This document shows, piece by piece, positions 36,285 to 43,064 of a stretch of DNA of 64,000 bases. The notes under the pieces are model-generated. The model searched no databases. It had not been told where the DNA came from and saw nothing but the letters and a program-made list of their open reading frames with translations. How positions within the stretch are numbered: position 1 is the first letter of the stretch; each line of letters starts with the position of its first letter. Origin of the DNA: Paenibacillus odorifer (GTDB taxonomy: Bacteria > Bacillota > Bacilli > Paenibacillales > Paenibacillaceae). Made by a program: the position numbers and the translations under genes. The stretch covers positions 4,898,001 through 4,962,000 of the forward strand of contig NZ_CP009428.1 in assembly GCF_000758725.1 (NCBI RefSeq). Direction: 5' to 3'.

Positions 36285-37139
36285 TTAGTTTGTTGTTTTA
36301 TAATATTCTGATAAAATGCCCTCTAAAACTTGCTTATAATCATTTTTATTATAAGAAGAGTTATCAACTTTTATCTTGGTAATGTTTAATCTGTTAAAAA
36401 TTTCTTCTTCCAGTTCCCTTCTTGCTTTAAGAACCTGCAGTGTTCCATCTAACCCTTTATAATTTTGTTCTTTTCCATACCCTTGGTTCGTGTAATATTC
36501 AATAAATCCCTCTGACCATTCCTGAGGTCTTTCCTTTACAGCCTTTCTGAAAGAATGATCAAGATCATTCTGCTGTACATATATCAACAAGGGATTCAAT
36601 CGCTCTACAATTGTTGCCAGTTCAATAACATAACTTATAACGTCTTCCTTCTTCGCACCATGTTTAATCATGCCTATAGTTACAGGGTTTTGTATAAAAC
36701 AACAATCAAAAACAAAGGTGTCTGCGCCATACAAAACACGATCCGCAAACTTCTTCCATCTTTCTGTTATCAGTTTCCTATTTTGATCTAGCGGCAATTC
36801 ATAAATATCATGTTTAAAAACTGCGTGATGCAATTCATCTGGAAAACTTGACCAGACTTCATTTTTTATTTTCCGATATTCCAGGAAGTAATCGTTACCT
36901 TGTTTAATCATTAGATTACTCAACAAATCTTTAAACTTTTTATGGGTATTCAATAATTCATCGCATTCGGTTTTCTTAAAGAAAGCGACTCCATCATAAT
37001 CAGCAGGATGTTCCAGATTTCCTTCTAAAAAAAGCTGGGATGTAATGTTCACTTCCGTAAGAATTTCATGAACTTGCTGAGCAGTTGTTGTTTTACCAGA
37101 TCCTGGAATTCCCTCAATCAAGACTAACTTCGATCGCAT
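36285..37139 (-). CDS. P-loop kinase-like protein
   Basis: 284 residues. Walker A loop GIPGSGKTT (residues 9-17) directly after the KLVLIE strand, as in thymidylate/deoxynucleoside kinase-like and Zeta-type proteins. VFDCCFIQNPVTIGMI looks like a Walker B/DR region. The remainder is helical (LNPLLIYVQQNDLDHSFRKA). Probably phosphorylates a small molecule; the substrate is unknown. Stands alone between repeat copies 4 and 5. Confidence 0.8.
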   Translation of the reverse strand: MRSKLVLIEGIPGSGKTTTAQQVHEILTEVNITSQLFLEGNLEHPADYDGVAFFKKTECDELLNTHKKFKDLLSNLMIKQGNDYFLEYRKIKNEVWSSFPDELHHAVFKHDIYELPLDQNRKLITERWKKFADRVLYGADTFVFDCCFIQNPVTIGMIKHGAKKEDVISYVIELATIVERLNPLLIYVQQNDLDHSFRKAVKERPQEWSEGFIEYYTNQGYGKEQNYKGLDGTLQVLKARRELEEEIFNRLNITKIKVDNSSYNKNDYKQVLEGILSEYYKTTN

Positions 37140-37216
37140 AACAAAGTTCCTCCACTCGCTAGTAGAAGGATAAACAGGTAGGAATCAATAGAGATGCTGT
37201 TATGCTGTTTCCCACG

Positions 37217-37246
37217 AATAAAAGCGGATACCATCAGGTATCCGCA
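37217..37246 (-). terminator. Hairpin without an obvious gene ahead of it
   Basis: GCGGATACC and GGTATCCGC arms around ATCA; the minus strand continues TTTTATT. The 319-base stretch 37140-37458 upstream on the minus strand holds only very short frames, so this terminator's gene is either lost or a small RNA. Confidence 0.55.
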
Positions 37247-37458
37247 GGATGGGTATATGATACACCTTTTCCTGCATACCCTATAAGATTAAAGAAAAGC
37301 ATACCTAATAAATAGTGTAGTCACTATTTCAGGCATCCTTTCAAATTGTTAATCTTTACAGAGTATTCCACATGATAAGTTTATGCTCCTTTGTTTGCAT
37401 CTCTATTGTTTAGATTAACAGTAAGCATAGGTAAATACAATCAGGGACTTTCTAAACA

Positions 37459-37553
37459 ATCCTGCCTGTTAGCTTAATAAAAAGAGCAGGATACCGAAGC
37501 ACCTGCTTATCAAAGTAATGTATTATTCAACTATCGTTCTCCGTTAGTTGAAT
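37459..37553. repeat. A-H-A'-A structured repeat, copy 5
   Basis: ATCCTGCCTGTTAGCTTAATAA, stem AGCAGGATACC/AGCACCTGCT, then TTATTCAACTATCG, TTCTC, CGTTAGTTGAAT. Nearly identical to copy 8 at 40415. Its terminal CGTTAG supplies the stop codon of the SDR gene. Confidence 0.75.
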
Positions 37554-38326
37554 CCACCCGTGGAATGTAAAACTTGGCCGGTAATCCACTCCCCATCATC
37601 GCTGGCTAAGAATGCAACCAGACGAGCTGCATCCTTAGGCAATCCTACTCTACCTGTTACAAATTGCTTAGATAACTGCTGTCGTAGGTCAGGAGTCATC
37701 CAGCCGGTGTCTGTGGGTCCAGGATTTATCGCATTTACGGTGATGCCTTTCGGTCCCACCTCTGCTGCAAAAGTTCGTGTGAAAGCATCTATTGCCCCTT
37801 TCGTTGTGGCATAAGAGATTTCACCAGCCATGGGACCTAGTGATTGGCCCGATGTCATATTAATAACTCGACCACCTGCCGATTGCGTAAACCGTCTAGC
37901 GAATTCCACACTAAGCATAGTTACCGCCCTAACATTAATTGCGTAGTGTGCATCCAAAGACTCTGGGGTAATCGTGGTTAAGTCATCGTTAACCGAATAA
38001 CAAGCATTGTTAACAAGAATGGAAGGTTCTCCCAGCTTCTGCTCAACGTTATTTAATAAATCCACAAAGCTTTCAGGTACAGAAAGATTCATCATTAGGT
38101 GTTCGCAACGAACGCCCATGGAACGTATTTCCTCACAAAGTTGCTTTTGCTCCTCATTATTGCTACCCCAGGGCATCTGTTGATCGTAACTAACCCAGTG
38201 TGTAAAAAATACATCAGCGCCTAGATAGGCCAACTCTTTGCACACTGCAGCACCGATTCCTGTGCTGCGACTTGCACCTGTTACTATTGCGATTCGACCT
38301 GTTAATCTGCCAAGTGTAGTATTCAT
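37544..38326 (-). CDS. Short-chain dehydrogenase/reductase (FabG-like SDR)
   Basis: 260 residues, classical SDR. Cofactor loop TGASRSTGIGAAV (residues 17-29), VNNACYSVND, catalytic Ser in INMTSGQS, YxxxK as SYATTKGAIDAF, and NAINPGPTDTGWM. Probably NADP(H)-dependent 3-oxoacyl or sugar reductase; the substrate is unknown. Its TAA stop lies exactly in the CTAACGG end of repeat copy 5. Confidence 0.92.
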   Translation of the reverse strand: MNTTLGRLTGRIAIVTGASRSTGIGAAVCKELAYLGADVFFTHWVSYDQQMPWGSNNEEQKQLCEEIRSMGVRCEHLMMNLSVPESFVDLLNNVEQKLGEPSILVNNACYSVNDDLTTITPESLDAHYAINVRAVTMLSVEFARRFTQSAGGRVINMTSGQSLGPMAGEISYATTKGAIDAFTRTFAAEVGPKGITVNAINPGPTDTGWMTPDLRQQLSKQFVTGRVGLPKDAARLVAFLASDDGEWITGQVLHSTGGFN

Positions 38327-38385
38327 GGGTCTTTTCTCTCCTTTTTATTTTGAAGTCGCATTAAACTGCGGTGACTATTGTGCAA

Positions 38386-38475
38386 ATCTGCCCGTTACTT
38401 CAATAAAAACAGCAGGCTACCGTAGCGCCTGCTCATTAATGTGTATTATTCAACTAAAGTTCCCGTTAGCTCGAT
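38386..38475. repeat. A-H-A'-A structured repeat, copy 6
   Basis: ATCTGCCCGTTACTTCAATAA, stem AGCAGGC.../GCGCCTGCT, then TTATTCAACTAAAG, TTC, CCGTTAGCTCGAT. Confidence 0.7.
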
Positions 38476-38527
38476 AGTCATATGTTTTAATTAGAGTCGC
38501 TGCTTATAGTTGTGAGGCTTGCCAAAC

Positions 38528-38618
38528 ACCTAACGCAGTGACGTCCCGACGGGCTTAGGGGGCTGGATGTGGTCACTCGCTTCCCAGAGTGACCCGGAGC
38601 GTCAATATGGTGTTAGCC
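38528..38618 (-). other. attC-like recombination site (integron cassette type)
   Basis: Read on the minus strand. R'' is GGCTAAC (38618-38612). L'' is TGACG-C-TCC and L' is GGACGTCA, complementary except for one extra C in L'', the position of the extrahelical base of attC sites. R' is GTTAGGT (38534-38528), a match to GTTRRRY. The 91-bp length is within the attC range, with an inner GGTCACTC/GAGTGACC stem. The cassette's own 5' end at 39417-39411 is GTTAGCC, the exact complement of R'', as the cassette rule requires. It is richer in G and C than its surroundings. Confidence 0.6.
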
Positions 38619-39379
38619 GAAGGAAGTTCTGGAAGCAGCCATTGCATTTAAGACGTTCTCAAAATAGCTACATACTTCATCTGCAATTCCCAGAAACTCT
38701 TCAACAAGTACATTACTATCCAAGTAACAAGCATACAGATAATCAACTAAAGCGGAGTCAATCTCACAATAGTTTAATAGGGCATTCTTCATCTTAATAA
38801 TGTCATCTTGCCATACACCTGTATCTTAAAAAACAAAGAGTATAATGCACGAATTAATCTCTTAGAGTAACCTTTAATATATCTAGTTTTCATTGTGTTA
38901 TCACTAGCATTAGAAAGTAAACTATGTATACGATCTATTTCCTCCTTGGTCTCTGTATTTAAGTCTAAAATGAACTCTGGAGAAATAATTATCGGTGGTA
39001 CTTTTTCACCAACGTCATGACCATATATGCAAACACAAATTATCTTTACCCAAAAACCCCACTCATTTGGTTTACTTAATACATCGTCAATCGAGCAAAT
39101 TATCGTATCAATCTTAGTTACTATTGGATATTCTTCCAAAAGCCTGTCTTTAATATTTGACAATCTTTCGTAATCAATATCTTTGGGATTTACACATACA
39201 ATAGTAAAGTCTGCATCTGACTTAAAAGGTTTAGCAGTTCCTTTTGGAATCGAGCCACACATATAAATGCTATGAATCTTACCTTTGAATTCGGTAAGTA
39301 TATTATCTATATACTTATCAACAAAATCCTTATATTCACTTTGTATTTCAATTCTATTTATAACTTTTTCTAATATCAT
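38613..39379 (-). pseudogene. Nucleotidyltransferase (aminoglycoside-type), frameshifted
   Basis: N-terminal part (39379 to 38789 as read) carries the polymerase-beta-type nucleotidyltransferase motif MCGSIPKGTAKPFKSDADF (GS...DxD), as in ANT antibiotic adenylyltransferases. That frame stops at 38789. A different frame stays open from about 38826 (DTGVWQDDIIKMKNALLNY...) to a TAA at 38613 with good coding character. Adding one base in the run near 38826-38833 restores a 255-residue protein, a normal ANT length. The restored stop TAA lies in the GGCTAAC core of the attC-like site. It could be a true pseudogene or a sequencing error in a homopolymer. Confidence 0.75.
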
Positions 39380-39410
39380 ATAGACTCCTCCTAAACTAAG
39401 AACTTCTTTC

Positions 39411-39417
39411 GGCTAAC
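39411..39417 (-). other. Cassette 5' core site GTTAGCC
   Basis: Upstream boundary of the nucleotidyltransferase unit. It starts an 18-of-19 inverted match (GTTAGCCGAAAGAAGTTCT) to the other end of the unit at 38612-38630. A GCGAA...TTCGC hairpin lies just upstream (39424-39463), perhaps the remnant of the preceding attC. Confidence 0.5.
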
Positions 39418-39477
39418 GCCTTTTTGCGAACTTCGTAAATTCGTCATGACTTAAGTTATTCGCGAAATCATTCAACT

Positions 39478-39571
39478 ATCCTGCCCGTTAGCTTTAATGA
39501 AAAAGCAGCCGGTTGTTTGAGCGGCTGCTTACATGTTTTTATTAAATTAACGTTTCCAGTTAGTTCAATAA
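39478..39571. repeat. A-H-A'-A structured repeat, copy 7
   Basis: ATCCTGCCCGTTAGCTTTAAT, stem AAGCAGCCG/CGGCTGCTT, then TTATTAAATTAACG, TTTC, CAGTTAGTTCAATA. A stray CCCGTTAGTTCAATA follows at 39603. The rest of the gap up to 39727 holds a short fragment reading RFGRLAIVGFISILVVA on the minus strand, the tail of a lost membrane protein. Confidence 0.7.
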
Positions 39572-39727
39572 ATCTTAACCTCAATCCGCGTGGCTCAACT
39601 TACCCGTTAGTTCAATAGAATCAACAGTTTCAGTCCGATGGTATCCTCTTGTCTATGATTCAAGCCACCACTAAAATACTTATAAATCCCACTATAGCCA
39701 AACGGCCAAAGCGGATATAATCTTACT

Positions 39728-40231
39728 CTAAATTACTGGAGGTAGCGCTCCGTACTCTGCCCACTGCTCTTTTGTCGGGCCGTAAAGATCCGGCACACGA
39801 AGGCCTGCCTGACGCATCAGGACTGTCATCTGACCACGATGATGAATCTCATGCTTTACGAGAATATCCAGCATTAAGCCGTTTGGCCATTGATCACCAT
39901 ACATATCGCTCATGATAAGCAGATTCTCATCTTTCCAACTGGACTGTATAGCATCAAGGAGCGCTTGTGAGGTCCTCTTATAGACTGACGCGATGTCTGC
40001 TGCCGAAGCTGGCACCGGCATATCTTCGCCCGGTCCTTCGAAAGACAGTCCCGTCCGAGATGGCATTTCGTGCAACGTCTGTACAAGGTGCCATGCAACA
40101 CGTCCAAGCGTTCTATGATCGCTTGTTATCTGTTGGCCAAGAGACTCGTCGGTCAGCATCTCCAGTGTCCGCATTGTTGCTTCCGTTTCATTCTGCCAAG
40201 TTGCGGCAAAATCTTTAATGTGTTTATACAT
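39728..40231 (-). CDS. DinB family protein, probably LexA-regulated
   Basis: 167 residues, the length of Bacillus DinB. Metal His residues lie in RVAWHLVQTLHEM and HEIHHRGQMTVLMRQAG, the HxxxHxxxH-like arrangement of the DinB four-helix bundle. Of unknown enzymatic role, often a thiol transferase fold. Bacillus dinB is DNA-damage inducible, and here a promoter with a LexA box lies directly upstream. The second ATG (40231) has AAGGAG at nine bases; the first (40240) abuts the site. Confidence 0.87.
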   Translation of the reverse strand: MYKHIKDFAATWQNETEATMRTLEMLTDESLGQQITSDHRTLGRVAWHLVQTLHEMPSRTGLSFEGPGEDMPVPASAADIASVYKRTSQALLDAIQSSWKDENLLIMSDMYGDQWPNGLMLDILVKHEIHHRGQMTVLMRQAGLRVPDLYGPTKEQWAEYGALPPVI

Positions 40232-40266
40232 ATCCAACATCTCCTTTTTGTAATGGAATCAAGTTT

Positions 40267-40295
40267 ATTGTATCGAACATTAGTTCGCAAGTAAA
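40267..40295 (-). promoter_or_regulatory. LexA-controlled sigma-A promoter of the dinB-like gene
   Basis: Minus strand: -35 TTTACT (40290-40295), 17-base spacer, -10 TACAAT (40267-40272). The spacer contains the palindrome CGAAC-TAAT-GTTCG (40274-40287), which matches the core GAAC-N4-GTTC of the Gram-positive SOS box. The gene starts 36 bases downstream. Confidence 0.7.
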
Positions 40296-40414
40296 TATTT
40301 ACATTTACTTAAACTACCCCCGTTAACCAAACGAAACTGCCGAAAATCATTGCGCTAATCCCGAAATGTAATTAACTACGTATGGTTAATACTTTGGATG
40401 ATTTTGTTTACGCT

Positions 40415-40509
40415 AGCCTGCCTGTTAGCTTAATAAAAAGAGCAGAATACCGAAGCACCTGCTTATCAATGTAATGTATTATTCAACTATCGTTTCCCGA
40501 TAGTTGAAT
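40415..40509. repeat. A-H-A'-A structured repeat, copy 8
   Basis: AGCCTGCCTGTTAGCTTAATAA, stem AGCAGAATACC/AGCACCTGCT, TTATTCAACTATCG, TTTCC, CGATAGTTGAAT. Nearly identical to copy 5, about 3 kb away, which suggests recent duplication. Confidence 0.75.
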
Positions 40510-40511
40510 GC

Positions 40512-40982
40512 TCAAAAAAAGGGTTCTTTTTCAAATAAAAGACGGTCAATTTCTCGCTGGTTCAGTTTCTCCTTTAGCTCAGGTAAAGTGACATCGCGGA
40601 ATTGTTTTTGTTCCTCTTGTTGTCTCATACCAGCGTATAGGTGGCTTTTGTATAGCTAAAACCAAGCCGTTCAGCATTCTAGGGATTCCTTTTAGGGTAT
40701 ATTTCTCGCCGAACTCGCGAAGGACCCATGCACGAACGTCCAAGTGCATTTCGCTTCGAATCTAGCATCCACCGTTCTTTGCTTGGCAATGGTCTCCTTC
40801 AGCCGTTCTTCTTGTTCGTCAAAAAGTTTTCGGATTCCTCCAGGTTACACACCAAATTCAAGGCCTGAAGTCCCAGCTTGCGTTAAGCGTTCCAAATACC
40901 CGCTGAGGGCAGGAAATAATTTGTCCAAAATGTCTACAATTTCGGTTAACGCAGGTCTTTCCAAATGCCACCGGAAATACAT
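40512..40982 (-). pseudogene. IS630-type transposase remnant
   Basis: Several frames, broken by stops and shifts, read like the N-terminal half of an IS630-family transposase: LERLTQAGTSGLEFGV, then IRKLFDEQEERLKETIAKQ, then VLREFGEKYTLKGIPRMLNGL, then EQKQFRDVTLPELKEKLNQR and REIDRLLFE, where the next residues should begin the DDE domain. The DDE domain is missing. The remnant abuts repeat copy 8. No terminal repeats seen. The rest of the 689-base gap (40983-41198) shows nothing but an AT-rich leader. Confidence 0.65.
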
Positions 40983-41198
40983 AGAGAAGAATTGGAGATT
41001 TAATGCATAAGGAAATTAATATTATCGTAAAATGATGTTCACATGTACTTTAAAAGGTATTATTATAAAATTAGGAAAATAGAACATTTTATAGTGGGAT
41101 CTTTTCCTTTACGAACCTTATCGATTCGTTCAACATTTTTGTGAATATAATGTTTTAAAGTAGGACATATTTACTGGTAAAGAAAGGTTGGGGATAGT

Positions 41199-41657
41199 AT
41201 GTTTAAAAAAATAGGCTTAATAGCCTTTGCAGTGACTATTATTTCAGGAGTGGTGTTAATATCCAATTCAAAAGCAGACACCTATCCAGAAATGGTAACC
41301 GTAAATAAGACAGATGAACATCCTGTTAACACTAATTTTTCAACAAATAACGTGGAATCCGTAGAATCTGTAAAAGAATCCGTAGAATCAAAAATCGCAA
41401 AAGGGTATTATAGTCAACTATATACACCTCAAGGCATGTTCTTGCGAGCAGATAAACAAAGTATCTTTAAGGAATCGGAGATAGCAAGAAATTTAGATCA
41501 AATCGGACCTAATACGAATCAACTAATTTTTGAAGGCAAGTTTTTTTTAAAAGTAGATGAATCAACATTTTCGAAATTTTATCCCAATTCGTTACTCATA
41601 AATGAAACAAATGAAAACCCGACTGATGCTCATATTCCAACAAGTTCATCAAAATAG
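41199..41657 (+). CDS. Secreted hypothetical protein
   Basis: 152 residues with a Sec signal peptide (MFKKIGLIAFAVTIISGVVL, cleavage probably after SKA at about residue 26). The mature part is hydrophilic, rich in Asn/Ser/Glu, with a short VESVESVKESVESK repeat. No family recognised. AGGTTGGGG precedes the ATG. It has its own terminator and is one of the few plus-strand genes in the repeat-rich region. Confidence 0.72.
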   Translation: MFKKIGLIAFAVTIISGVVLISNSKADTYPEMVTVNKTDEHPVNTNFSTNNVESVESVKESVESKIAKGYYSQLYTPQGMFLRADKQSIFKESEIARNLDQIGPNTNQLIFEGKFFLKVDESTFSKFYPNSLLINETNENPTDAHIPTSSSK

Positions 41658-41667
41658 CAAGTCATAA

Positions 41668-41703
41668 AGAAGGAGCCGTTGTTTTTCGACAATGGCTCCT
41701 TCT
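41668..41703 (+). terminator. Terminator of the secreted protein gene
   Basis: AGAAGGAGCC(G)TTG and CAA(T)GGCTCCTTCT arms around a T-rich loop, 10 bases after the stop codon. Confidence 0.7.
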
Positions 41704-41871
41704 TCGCTTTCATGTTTTACTTAATTATTGATAGATCCATAACCACTAACATCCGTATTCCCAATATTTTATATTTGCGTCTCTCTTCCCTTATAAAATA
41801 TTTTCAAGTTCAATATATATAGCTATATTTAAAAGCTCCGTTTCAGTCACGTCCATATCTATTTTCCTACG

Positions 41872-41893
41872 TTAATCTGCCCGTTAGCTTAAC
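41872..41893. repeat. A-H-A'-A structured repeat, copy 9 (end fragment)
   Basis: ATCTGCCCGTTAGCTTAACG only; the stem part is absent. The TTA of CGTTAG is the stop codon of the minus-strand 41884 gene. Just left of it a 21-codon minus-strand frame (41798-41863, MDVTETELLNIAIYIELENI) with an AGGA site looks like a gene fragment. Confidence 0.5.
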
Positions 41894-42219
41894 GGAACTT
41901 CGATATTATTGTTATTATCTGATTTAGGATGAAGACGATTTTCTATTACAAAAAAATGATTGAAAATACCTACTACTCGTATTTTATTATCTGCCTCTCC
42001 AAAAATTTTTGTTTCTGCTGTCATAAAAATAATCTGATGTGTGAGACTTGATGATTTCAAGTCATTAATAGTATGAAAGCAATTTGAGCTTTCGGAACTG
42101 TCACATTTAAGACCATGAACCTTATGGAGGTAATTATCATAATATTGACTACTTGGTTTTGTATAAGCCATCACAAATAATAATATGGAAACGATTAGAA
42201 AAGCATATTTCTTCTTGAT
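41884..42219 (-). CDS. Exported hypothetical protein with an apparent ATC start
   Basis: From the ATG at 42174 the frame gives 96 residues, but it is open upstream to an ATC at 42219 that supplies a perfect signal peptide (IKKKYAFLIVSILLFVMAYTKP). GAGGTG sits five bases before that ATC, and a stop codon lies four codons further up. So the gene either starts at ATC or has lost its ATG. A GTG at 42177 is the only canonical alternative. The mature part has two Cys (GLKCDSSESSNCF) and no known domain. The stop codon lies in repeat copy 9. Confidence 0.55.
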   Translation of the reverse strand: MKKKYAFLIVSILLFVMAYTKPSSQYYDNYLHKVHGLKCDSSESSNCFHTINDLKSSSLTHQIIFMTAETKIFGEADNKIRVVGIFNHFFVIENRLHPKSDNNNNIEVPLS

Positions 42220-42296
42220 AAAGGCACCTCATCTCTTATGGATAATCGTACCATATAATACCGCATTTAACTGCCGAATAGTGCTTTTGAATACAC

Positions 42297-42755
42297 TTAT
42301 ATCCACGTTTGAAACGATTTATTGACCATCTTAACATTGTTCATTTTTGCCCAACTCTTTAAATCCGAGATACCTCTATCTTCATCCTTTAAATACCTAA
42401 ATGCCATATCCAATGGGACGATCTTCCTCCTGTAAGGTAATATCCCAATAACAGGTTTAAAGTACCCCCTGGTCATTATCACTTTAATATCCTTTGAATT
42501 AATAATATTTCCATTTAATAAAATTTGCTCATTGGATAGGCATAACTCCGTTGGTTTCTTAAAAAATGTTCTGTACAATGCGAGTAACAATAAAACTAAA
42601 CACAAAAGAACCACAGTTAACGAAGCGTAGAATACCCCCCTCTGATTCCATAATCTCAATACAAGAATAGATTGACTCGATATAATAGCAATCATGCCTA
42701 TAATAGTTCCAATTCTTGATGGATTCTTAACTGGATATTTTATTTCCGTCAACAT
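42297..42755 (-). CDS. Two-helix membrane protein with PH-like tail
   Basis: 152 residues. Two membrane helices (about 16-36, IGTIIGMIAIISSQSILVL; 42-64, ASLTVVLLCLVLLLLALY) followed by a cytoplasmic domain of about 85 residues with a strand pattern ELCLSNEQILLNGNIINSKDI, like the PH-like domains of YdbS/STM3941-type proteins. GGGGGGAG precedes the ATG at 42755. Function unknown. Confidence 0.68.
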   Translation of the reverse strand: MLTEIKYPVKNPSRIGTIIGMIAIISSQSILVLRLWNQRGVFYASLTVVLLCLVLLLLALYRTFFKKPTELCLSNEQILLNGNIINSKDIKVIMTRGYFKPVIGILPYRRKIVPLDMAFRYLKDEDRGISDLKSWAKMNNVKMVNKSFQTWI

Positions 42756-42805
42756 GGCTCCCCCCTGTTCAAATCCCATACCTTAGAATACCACATATTG
42801 GAAGT

Positions 42806-42893
42806 ATCCTGCCCGTTAGTTGAACATAGGCAGCCGATCCATTGACCGACTGCCTGTGTGTCGTTATTGAGTTATCGTTTCACGTTAGCGTAA
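42806..42893. repeat. A-H-A'-A structured repeat, copy 10
   Basis: ATCCTGCCCGTTAGTTGAACA, stem AGGCAGCCGATC/GACCGACTGCCT, TGTGTCG bulge, TTATTGAGTTATCG, TTTCA, CGTTAGCGTAA. Confidence 0.75.
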
Positions 42894-42895
42894 AG

Positions 42896-43045
42896 TTAAG
42901 GTAATGAATCGACATGTGATTCGACTTCAAAAATAAATTCTTCGAGGTTATCGCAGTCAAACCAACCACTTTTTTCATTAATTTCATATAGCCCTTGAAA
43001 ACCAGGATAGGCAATTAATTCTATCCACCCGGCTCTCGAAATCAT
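42896..43045 (-). pseudogene. C-terminal fragment of an unidentified protein
   Basis: A 49-codon frame ending SHVDSLP and containing GWIELIAYPGFQGLYEINE has clear coding character but no ribosome binding site at its ATG. The frame is open further upstream into the end of the MFS gene. It looks like the tail of a lost gene caught between repeat copy 10 and the transporter. No family recognised. Confidence 0.4.
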
Positions 43046-43064
43046 CAGCAGTTCGATCCATTTC

